This document shows, in pieces, positions 1 through 5,355 of a DNA stretch of 5,355 bases (within the stretch, counting starts at the first letter, position 1; the number at the start of each line of letters is the position of its first letter). Both the position numbers and the translations under genes were made by a program. A model generated the notes under the pieces. The model was not told the origin of the DNA. It was given only the letters and a program-made list of their open reading frames with translations, and did no database searches. Source of the stretch: Methylacidiphilaceae bacterium UBA1321 (lineage in GTDB: Bacteria; Verrucomicrobiota; Verrucomicrobiia; Methylacidiphilales; UBA1321); contig DBTH01000212.1 in assembly GCA_002306945.1 (NCBI GenBank), positions 1 to 5,355 of the forward strand. The letters run 5' to 3'.

Positions 1-961
1 TGGTGCCCTGCACTTCAAATTCCAGTATACTACCCGGCTGTGTCGTTTTCCAACCGCTCATCTTCGGGTCTTTACCTGTCTCCGGCGTCCAACCGGTATT
101 TGACGATGGTTTCAATTCCATTCCCGTCGACAAAGAAGTTCTTTCGTAAACATCGGTGAGAAGCGGCGCTGGAGTCGACTTGATCTCGGCAAGCATTCCA
201 TCGCCGGGCAATGATTCCAGCACTTTCTCAAAAAGGGCGGCTACGATCTGCGCCGTATAGTAGTGCCCGATGTCGTTGGGATGTACCGTATCGGGACTAA
301 CGTCTTCCCATTTGAATCTTCCCGTCTGAATCTCCGGCCAGACTGCATCTCGGTAACTGACCATCGGCAAGTCATAATGCGCGCCAACCTTGGTGAACCA
401 TTCCTGCGCGCTCGAACCGTCTTTGTGCACCATAAAGAGCAGCACTACAGCAGGCTTGCCAGGAGCGTTGAGCGCCTGACGCAAAAGTCCTTCAAGCGTT
501 TGTGCGGCACTTTCGTTATTGCCGTCGTTTACGGCAAACTCCACGATGATCACGTCAGGATTTTTTGAAAGGACATCACGCTTGAATCGCAATGCCCCAA
601 AGTTGGAACCCGTTGCGCCAATCCCGGCATTGACCACTTTCACCTGTGCCTTTGGGAAAGTCGCGATCCACCACGTTCCTATGACGGATGAATAGCGTTT
701 GTCCCGTGTCGTGGCCCGTGCTCCCTCAGTGATAGATCCACCAATTGTCGCAATGACCACTCTCTCTCCGCGACGAGCTTTGGCCAAGGCGGTCTGCAAC
801 CGAGCCGTATCGCCAAGACTGACCAGACTACGTTGCACCATCTCCGGAGCTAGCCTAGGCGGTAATACCACCTCTTGGGCGCAAAGCTCTTCGCGCGCTC
901 CAAGAAAAACGAGAATCCATCCAATACAAGTCACTGTCCTCAACAAATTATCCAATCGCAT
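1..961 (-). CDS. Secreted SGNH/GDSL-type esterase, 3'-truncated by the window edge
   Basis: Likely carbohydrate (acetyl) esterase acting outside the cytoplasm. The reading frame opens with ATG at 961-959 and stays open for 320 codons to the window edge, so the C-terminus is missing. Residues 1-28 look like a Sec signal peptide with a hydrophobic stretch (IGWILVFL) and probable cleavage after LCA (residue 28). SGNH blocks are clear: block I IGGSITEG with nucleophile Ser76; block II NAGIGATGSN with Gly113 or Gly115; block III EFAVNDGN with Asn145; block V DTVHPNDIGH with Asp224 and His227. After about residue 260 a further segment begins (GWKTTQPGSILEFEV), which resembles the start of an appended beta-sandwich module. 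It is the last visible gene of the run, 40 nt after the GH113-like gene; only a weak GGTAG precedes the ATG. SGNH enzymes in such loci commonly deacetylate xylan, mannan or pectin. The exact substrate cannot be read from the sequence. The SGNH assignment is firm; acetyl esterase is inference. Confidence 0.9.
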   Translation of the reverse strand, partial: MRLDNLLRTVTCIGWILVFLGAREELCAQEVVLPPRLAPEMVQRSLVSLGDTARLQTALAKARRGERVVIATIGGSITEGARATTRDKRYSSVIGTWWIATFPKAQVKVVNAGIGATGSNFGALRFKRDVLSKNPDVIIVEFAVNDGNNESAAQTLEGLLRQALNAPGKPAVVLLFMVHKDGSSAQEWFTKVGAHYDLPMVSYRDAVWPEIQTGRFKWEDVSPDTVHPNDIGHYYTAQIVAALFEKVLESLPGDGMLAEIKSTPAPLLTDVYERTSLSTGMELKPSSNTGWTPETGKDPKMSGWKTTQPGSILEFEVQGT

Positions 962-1001
962 AAAGTCTACCACTTGGTTTCTGGTCTCTGCTCAAGAAAA
1001 G

Positions 1002-2036
1002 CTATCGACCCGGCTGACTGCCATACCAACGTTTCATTACTTCGGCAGCGGGTTTACCCCAGACTGTGAAGCCCTTGTCCCCGCGAGGGTCGTCACGCAA
1101 CCACGGTCGATCATTCTGTTCTTCCCACTTCCACCAGTAGAGTCCCATCCACCAGGGCTCGTTCCAAAAAGCTTTGAGTACGGTGTCGAGGAAGAGCGCC
1201 TGTTCGTCGCCATTGTAACCGCCGGGATTATCCCACCCATAGGGCTTGGCGATGGCACCGGCCGTTGAACAACATCCGCATTCGGCAAAATAGAAGGGCT
1301 TTCCCAGAAGACGGGCCGCTTCGCGGTAATAGTCTACTTCGGACGCAATGCGGGCCAACATTTGCTCCTGCGACGCACCGGGCCCATCCGCGAGCGCGGT
1401 GTAAAAGCTCGACCCAAGCGAGTCGAGTTGCCGGAACCAGTGATCGGGTTGCTCGCGCAAGACTTTCACGAAGTCCACATGCCGCGTATGTCCGGTAGTC
1501 AAATGCCCGTGATAGACACTGCGAGCAGCCGCCACTACGCGCAGCCAATGCTGTTGCTGATGCACGGTGAAATCGAGTTCGCTGTCCAAGCCGTACGCCT
1601 CACAACCGGCGCGTTGGGCTAGGGAAGCATAATGGAGGGTCCGATCCACCATACTGTCAAACCAGCGGGTCCAATGATTCATGGGCTTACCCGGAATAAT
1701 TTCCACTTCATTGGGGAAAGAGACCTGGATGCGCTGGGCGCCGTCCCAACATTCCAGCATGGGGCGCAATTGGACACGCATTCCCTTGGCGTGGATATAG
1801 TCGATAATATCGCGCAATTCATCATCGGCAGGTGTTTGCCGGAAATCCCGGTATTGTCGCGTACTAGCAAAAGTGTCCTGAAGGACAATTACCACGAGGC
1901 AAATCCATTGAATATTCAGAGAGGCCATGCGATCCACCTCCAGCCGTGCTGCTGGTGAACCGTAGTAACCGTTGCGGGCATAAAAGCCGAAAGTCATACC
2001 GCGATGAAGCGATGCATAAACAGAATCAGTCGACAT
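1002..2036 (-). CDS. GH113-like TIM-barrel glycoside hydrolase (beta-mannanase-like), no signal peptide
   Basis: Complete protein of 344 residues, the usual size of a single GH113 catalytic domain. The whole chain follows the pattern I know for GH113: an opening strand near residues 13-20 (RGMTFGFYAR), a middle barrel strand KGMRVQLRPML (84-94), the acid/base strand AYGLDSELDF with Glu153, the nucleophile strand PFYFAECGCCS with Glu252, aromatic-rich LYWWKWEE (299-306), and the closing helix WGKPAAEVMKRWYG (326-339). Characterised GH113 enzymes hydrolyse beta-1,4-mannan; relatives may act on other beta-glycans, so substrate is inferred. The N-terminus (MSTDSVYASLHRG) has no hydrophobic signal, and the domain begins almost at once, so the enzyme is probably cytoplasmic and would work on imported oligosaccharides. 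It starts 18 nt after the previous stop with no Shine-Dalgarno in an A/T-rich gap; Met14 is a possible alternative start but also lacks a ribosome site. The cysteine pair right after the nucleophile (ECGCC) is unusual. Confidence 0.88.
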   Translation of the reverse strand: MSTDSVYASLHRGMTFGFYARNGYYGSPAARLEVDRMASLNIQWICLVVIVLQDTFASTRQYRDFRQTPADDELRDIIDYIHAKGMRVQLRPMLECWDGAQRIQVSFPNEVEIIPGKPMNHWTRWFDSMVDRTLHYASLAQRAGCEAYGLDSELDFTVHQQQHWLRVVAAARSVYHGHLTTGHTRHVDFVKVLREQPDHWFRQLDSLGSSFYTALADGPGASQEQMLARIASEVDYYREAARLLGKPFYFAECGCCSTAGAIAKPYGWDNPGGYNGDEQALFLDTVLKAFWNEPWWMGLYWWKWEEQNDRPWLRDDPRGDKGFTVWGKPAAEVMKRWYGSQPGR

Positions 2037-2054
2037 AATAATGAAGTAATAAGT

Positions 2055-2738
2055 TTATGGTTTGTTCGTAATACGAAGTGAATCAATACGCCCGGTTCCA
2101 CCACCGTAGAGGTAGAAACCCACTCCCGTTACAGGGGTTTTAGGCAAAGGTTTGGCCGGGGCGCCACCCACCGCAATGGCCTGTTCCGACGTCAGGACAA
2201 ATTCGAGCCAGTCGAGTTCATCCGTCGTGTAGGTCAGTTTCTTTTCAACGGCTGCCACCTCAGCGCTAACGAAATCTTCCGCCAATCCGAAAGCAGTCGC
2301 CTGAAAAACTTCCGCGCTGGCGTACCACTTCCCTTCCACCTGCACCAAAATCCGGCTGCGCAGAGTCTGTCCCTTTCCCGCATGCATACGCCAGGAGATC
2401 GTGCATGGGTCTTTCAAAATCAGCCCGGTTTTAATGGCTGTATAGTCTTCAAAATTGGGAGCTTTCCGACTCATGATAACTCCGAGAAAACCCCGGCTAT
2501 CGGCGGGATTACCACGTCCCCACGCGATCAGCAGCGAATTGAGTTCCGCGCCCGAAGCCTCAGTAAGGTCCTTGCCCTGCGATCCGCCATAACCATGCCA
2601 TCCAATCGAGGCAAGATTGCGATTGGCGGCCTGAGCGGCCGTATTTTTAAACGACTCTTCGAAAAGCGTCTCAGCGGGAAGAGCTGACGAAATCAGAAGC
2701 AGAGTTCCCAAGCAGATGGAGATGGAAATGATTTTCAT
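2055..2738 (-). CDS. Secreted protein of unknown function, probable beta-sandwich (concanavalin-like) fold
   Basis: Complete 227-residue protein that I do not recognise as a named family. The N-terminus is a clear Sec signal peptide: MK, then a hydrophobic core (ISICLGTLLLISS), with likely cleavage at ALPA|E after residue 22. The mature part looks all-beta: GWHGYGG (47-52), alternating hydrophobic strands such as TISWRMHA (113-120) and RILVQVEGKWYA (129-140), WLEFVLTS (177-184), and a closing GVGFYLYGGGTGRIDSLRI (205-223). That closing pattern, a glycine turn followed by a strand ending in RIDxLRI, is common in LamG/concanavalin-like secreted proteins of Verrucomicrobiota, many of which carry a PEP-CTERM tail; this one has no such tail and ends right after the last strand. 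No catalytic motif is visible. Only two cysteines occur, Cys9 in the signal and Cys112. The start lies 3 nt after the pseudopilin stop, so the two are surely co-transcribed. A carbohydrate-binding or pseudopilus-associated role is a guess from context. Confidence 0.85.
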   Translation of the reverse strand: MKIISISICLGTLLLISSALPAETLFEESFKNTAAQAANRNLASIGWHGYGGSQGKDLTEASGAELNSLLIAWGRGNPADSRGFLGVIMSRKAPNFEDYTAIKTGLILKDPCTISWRMHAGKGQTLRSRILVQVEGKWYASAEVFQATAFGLAEDFVSAEVAAVEKKLTYTTDELDWLEFVLTSEQAIAVGGAPAKPLPKTPVTGVGFYLYGGGTGRIDSLRITNKP

Positions 2739-2741
2739 AAT

Positions 2742-3401
2742 TCATGGGGCACTATACCAGCGAGGATCGGACGCGGTCAGAGTTTCAGAGAACGCTTCGA
2801 CATGACCGTCGACGAACAGATAGTTGGCTTTCGTTCCGACATGTCGCCGGGCTACTCCCTTGGAGGCCATGGAGGCATCCCATTGGATGAATTGTTCAGT
2901 ATTTTCGTTGAATTCAACCACCATGATCGTGGTGGCAGCGGGCACTTTGTTGCGGTTGTACTGCCAGTAAGTTTGCAGTTTTGTCATCTTTGCATTCAGA
3001 ACATACGAATAAGCCCGGGTTGGAGCCGTGCGTTTGTCAAAAGAAGGGCACACAAATACGCCAGCTTCGTTCGTAAGTGGTGACTTGCCCATGGAGTTAT
3101 CTGGCATTCCCAGATAGGGCTTCAATTTCCAGCGCCAGGTCGTGTCCTCTGCGGGATAGACTTCTGGAAAATAGTTTTCATGCTCGTTGGCGTAGAGATT
3201 CATGGCCATCCCGATTTGCCGGAGGTTTGAGGCACAGACTTCTGTTCGCATCTTAGTCAGCACCGTCCCCGCTGATGACAAAAGCAGCATGCTCAACATT
3301 GCGACAATACTGATCGTCACCAGTAATTCAGTTAGCGTAAATCCACGGAGTGAATGCTCACGTATCGCACGCAGACCAAAAATGGATAAAGGATACGTCA
3401 C
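2742..3401 (-). CDS. Prepilin-type pseudopilin with near H-X9-DG C-terminal motif
   Basis: Complete 219-residue type II secretion/type IV pilus-like pseudopilin. A 20-residue leader ends in Gly20, followed by FTLTELLVTISIVAMLSML: Phe21 is the N-methylation position, Glu25 is the conserved Glu+5, and the hydrophobic helix (about 22-46) serves as membrane anchor and assembly spine. Prepilin peptidase would cut at G20|F21. Residues 54-75 (EVCASNLRQIGMAMNLYANEHE) are the conserved post-helix segment of the GspG-like/DUF1559-type proteins abundant in Planctomycetes, Verrucomicrobiota and Lentisphaerota. The C-terminal region carries ARRHVGTKANYLFVDGHV (184-201), matching the prepilin-associated H-X9-DG domain except that ten residues separate His187 from Asp198-Gly199. 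The start is GTG at 3401-3399, chosen because it overlaps the upstream stop (GTGA) and has AAGGA 4 nt before it; no ATG lies ahead of the leader. Its place inside a hydrolase operon suggests a dedicated secretion or surface-display part, not a housekeeping pilin; that role is inferred. Confidence 0.93.
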   Translation of the reverse strand: MTYPLSIFGLRAIREHSLRGFTLTELLVTISIVAMLSMLLLSSAGTVLTKMRTEVCASNLRQIGMAMNLYANEHENYFPEVYPAEDTTWRWKLKPYLGMPDNSMGKSPLTNEAGVFVCPSFDKRTAPTRAYSYVLNAKMTKLQTYWQYNRNKVPAATTIMVVEFNENTEQFIQWDASMASKGVARRHVGTKANYLFVDGHVEAFSETLTASDPRWYSAP

Positions 3402-5355
3402 GGTTTCCTTTCCACGTAAAACTTCAGCTTACGGAGACTGAAGGAATAGCTGTTCTGCTTCGGATTGCAGCCTACTCTCAACAACCGGATCTGCTCCGGA
3501 CGAAGGGCCATGGGATGACTGCGGAAATCAATCGTTACCGTCTGCCATTGATCGTTGAGCTTGAATGCCGTTTCGGGCTGTTCCCCGTGGACAATCTGGG
3601 AGGAATCGCGCGCATCGGAAAGTACCAGCATGCCACTGCATTCCGTAGACTTAGGAGCCGCTTTAATTTCAAAGCTCAAGGCGAGAGCGTCTTTGAGTGC
3701 CTCCTTGGGAATCTTGAGCGCCGGATGAATCCAGCAGTCCACATTGTCAGTGAATGACACGGGAAAAGTAATCTCTCCTGATGCCGCATCGATTTGAATA
3801 TCCATTTTCCCAGAGCTGTTTTTGATCCAGGAATTGACGTCCATCGCCGGGATGGCGCGTTCCTCACATTGCACCGCGACCGTCGCAAGATCAGCCAGAA
3901 TCGGTATGGTTACCGGGGCCACCTTGCGGCCCGGAAATTCCCCGCCCAGCTTCACCATCGTAGCGCCAATCGGCGCGATCCTTGGAAATACCAATTTTAC
4001 GTGCAGGGAAACATTGCCTTGGGCGGGAACGGAAACCCGCTCAGGCAAGCCCTGAATCTCATAGCCACTGCCAAGACTTTTGACAGCACCAGTGATGGGC
4101 TCATCGCTGAAATTATAAACTTCCACCTCGGCCTCCGCAGGAGATGCCGGAAAGGAGGCGTAGGTTTGCGCTTGAGTCTTGAAGGCCGGCCCCAGCTTGA
4201 CGCGAAGGATGGTCGAGAGCTCCGCAAGCGACGCTTTCTTTTCGGTCTTCAGCTCCAGAACGAAGGGCGTCGAGGGAGTCAATCCAGACAGCCCGTTGAT
4301 ATACAACGCCGATGGCCCCACCCGCAGGTTATATTGCCCTTTTTCTGCGGGAGTCAACGAAGACACCTTACCCAACAGATCGACCATTTCCAGATGCTCG
4401 CCCGCGTACGGAAAGGAAATGGTCCGGTCTACATTGGACCAAATGACGAGCGTTTGAGTGCCTTTGCGAGAGGCGTTTTTGCTCGTACCGCGCTGCGCAA
4501 ACAAGTACGCCTGCACACCAGATCCGAGCGCATAATCTCCCAGTAATTGGGCATCTCCGAGTTGATTTGTCAGATTAGACAAAGCGACGAATCCGGGTTT
4601 CACCATCCAATCCCAACGCAATAGTCCCCATACCTTGTTACCACTCGCCTCATTGAAAGCTGGTAAGACGAAAAAGAACACCCGTTGAGCACCCAGTGCG
4701 TGCAGGGTAATTTCCGCCGTCACGACGCGCTCGGCTTGGGCTTTCGCTTGATCCGGTCCATGTTCGCGACGATCCGATCCCGCCTGCAACGGCGCGACAT
4801 CGCCATTTCCTTCGTAGGCCAAGCCCACCTCAGTCACCCAGAGCGGTTTCTTTTCCAGGCCATACGCAGCCAGAAGCGACTGCGTTTCCCGCATGACGCG
4901 CGCATGGTATTTCGGGGCAAGATACGTATGGAGATTAAAGGTGTCGTAGTAATCTCCCATGCCATTGTCGAGCAGCAGCCGCAACATGCCTGCGGCGCGA
5001 TGAATGTTCGAAATGGAACCGTTGAGGACATTAACGTCCGGATTGCCTTTCTTGAATCCGAGATAGGCGGCCTTTTGAGAAGCGGCAAAATCCCACGCCG
5101 GAATTTCCTTTTTCAGGTCGGGCTCATTCCAAAACTCCCATGCCACCGTTCTTCCCTTGAACTGCCGCGCCGCCGCCTGCGAAAATTGATAGACGGCTGA
5201 CAGATCGTACAGTCCGTCCTTGGTCCACGATGGGGAGGACTTGGTTTCGGGAAAACTTTCATAGAGACTGAGGATTTTAATCCCACGTTGCGCGAGCAAG
5301 GTGGCCGTGGTTTCATAGGAGCCCCATTCGTAAACGCCCGGCTTGGGGTTGGTTG
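3398..5355 (-). CDS. Multidomain clan GH-A glycoside hydrolase (GH39/GH5-like) with C-terminal beta-sandwich modules, 5'-truncated
   Basis: The frame is open from the right edge (first full codon 5353-5351) to TGA at 3400-3398, giving 651 visible residues; the start, and any signal peptide, lie outside. A TTG at 5299 is internal, because coding-like sequence (GVYEWGSYETTATLLAQRGIKILSL style barrel strands) continues upstream of it. The first ~250 visible residues are a TIM barrel with clan GH-A hallmarks: acid/base in AWEFWNEPD (Glu77 visible; codon 5125-5123), FNLHTY with His142, and nucleophile in LWVTEVGLAY (Glu175; codon 4831-4829). FFFVLPAFNE and WGLLRWDWMVKPGF close the barrel. Next comes a beta domain (to about 365), then a NEW3-like segment (about 385-475) with LPERVSVPAQGNVSLHVKL, and a final jelly-roll-like module (about 490-651; WIKNSSGK, FTDNVDCWIHPALKIP, QWQTVTIDF, SFSLRKLKFYV) that resembles a carbohydrate-binding domain. 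It heads the visible operon. The clan is firm; family number and substrate are uncertain. Confidence 0.88.
   Translation of the reverse strand, partial: TNPKPGVYEWGSYETTATLLAQRGIKILSLYESFPETKSSPSWTKDGLYDLSAVYQFSQAAARQFKGRTVAWEFWNEPDLKKEIPAWDFAASQKAAYLGFKKGNPDVNVLNGSISNIHRAAGMLRLLLDNGMGDYYDTFNLHTYLAPKYHARVMRETQSLLAAYGLEKKPLWVTEVGLAYEGNGDVAPLQAGSDRREHGPDQAKAQAERVVTAEITLHALGAQRVFFFVLPAFNEASGNKVWGLLRWDWMVKPGFVALSNLTNQLGDAQLLGDYALGSGVQAYLFAQRGTSKNASRKGTQTLVIWSNVDRTISFPYAGEHLEMVDLLGKVSSLTPAEKGQYNLRVGPSALYINGLSGLTPSTPFVLELKTEKKASLAELSTILRVKLGPAFKTQAQTYASFPASPAEAEVEVYNFSDEPITGAVKSLGSGYEIQGLPERVSVPAQGNVSLHVKLVFPRIAPIGATMVKLGGEFPGRKVAPVTIPILADLATVAVQCEERAIPAMDVNSWIKNSSGKMDIQIDAASGEITFPVSFTDNVDCWIHPALKIPKEALKDALALSFEIKAAPKSTECSGMLVLSDARDSSQIVHGEQPETAFKLNDQWQTVTIDFRSHPMALRPEQIRLLRVGCNPKQNSYSFSLRKLKFYVERKP
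3406..3410 (-). promoter_or_regulatory. Shine-Dalgarno (AAGGA) for the pseudopilin GTG start
   Basis: On the minus strand AAGGA sits 4 nt before the GTG at 3401-3399, inside the last codons of the large glycoside hydrolase. Together with the GTGA stop/start overlap it decides the pseudopilin start and points to coupled translation. It is the only convincing ribosome-binding site among the four gene starts visible here. Confidence 0.65.

Noticed and set aside
962..1001. Possible terminator between the GH113-like gene and the esterase
   Set aside because: Only a tiny inverted match (ACCA-AG-TGGT) is present with no T-run after it, too weak for a hairpin terminator; the gap fits an operon junction.
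699..1268. Plus-strand open frame of 189 codons
   Set aside because: It crosses the SGNH gene, the 40-nt gap and the end of the GH113-like gene on the opposite strand, and has no domain signal.
2055..2120. PEP-CTERM sorting tail on the secreted beta-sandwich protein
   Set aside because: The protein ends in RIDSLRITNKP with no PEP motif, hydrophobic helix or basic cluster.
3794..4546. Long plus-strand open frame (250 codons) antisense to the large glycoside hydrolase
   Set aside because: The minus-strand frame has clear domain motifs across this stretch; the plus-strand translation is rich in Arg/His/Gln and shows no recognisable domain, as expected for a shadow frame.
4685..5200. Plus-strand open frame of 171 codons
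   Set aside because: It lies opposite the catalytic barrel of the large hydrolase, including both catalytic motifs; no family resemblance.
5297..5299. TTG as the start of the large glycoside hydrolase
   Set aside because: The same frame stays open to the window edge and encodes plausible barrel sequence (PGVYEWGSYETTATLL), so the gene is cut by the window and does not start here.
1..5355. Mobile elements, CRISPR arrays, tRNA or other RNA genes
   Set aside because: No terminal inverted repeats, transposase motifs, regularly spaced repeats or tRNA-like folds were noticed; nearly all of the window is coding on the minus strand.

Overview
The window looks like part of a carbohydrate-degradation locus of a bacterium from the PVC group, most likely Verrucomicrobiota or Lentisphaerota. 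This placement is an inference. It rests on a GspG-like prepilin protein with a near H-X9-DG C-terminal motif placed among glycoside hydrolases, on the lack of SusC/SusD-type genes, and on weak Shine-Dalgarno signals at most starts. Base composition is moderate, with no obvious shift across the window.

All five genes lie on the minus strand and are read from the right edge to the left edge. In transcription order they are: (1) a large clan GH-A glycoside hydrolase, cut at its 5' end by the window edge (5355-3398); (2) a prepilin-type pseudopilin that starts on a GTG overlapping the previous stop by 4 nt (3401-2742); (3) a small secreted protein of unknown function, probably a beta-sandwich (2738-2055); (4) a GH113-like TIM-barrel enzyme without a signal peptide (2036-1002); (5) a secreted SGNH/GDSL esterase, cut at its 3' end by the window edge (961-1). 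The junctions are -4, 3, 18 and 40 nt, and I see no terminator, so the set reads as one operon. Its promoter and first gene start lie beyond the right edge.

The likely joint job is breakdown of an acetylated plant-type polysaccharide. The large GH would cut chains, the SGNH esterase would remove acetyl groups outside the cytoplasm, and the GH113-like enzyme (the founding activity of GH113 is beta-mannanase) would act on oligosaccharides, apparently in the cytoplasm. The pseudopilin and the small secreted protein could help display, secrete or bind at the surface. The substrate (mannan or glucomannan is the best guess) is inference. No RNA genes, mobile elements, CRISPR arrays or extended repeats were seen. 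Gene density is very high, with no gene-free stretch longer than 40 nt.
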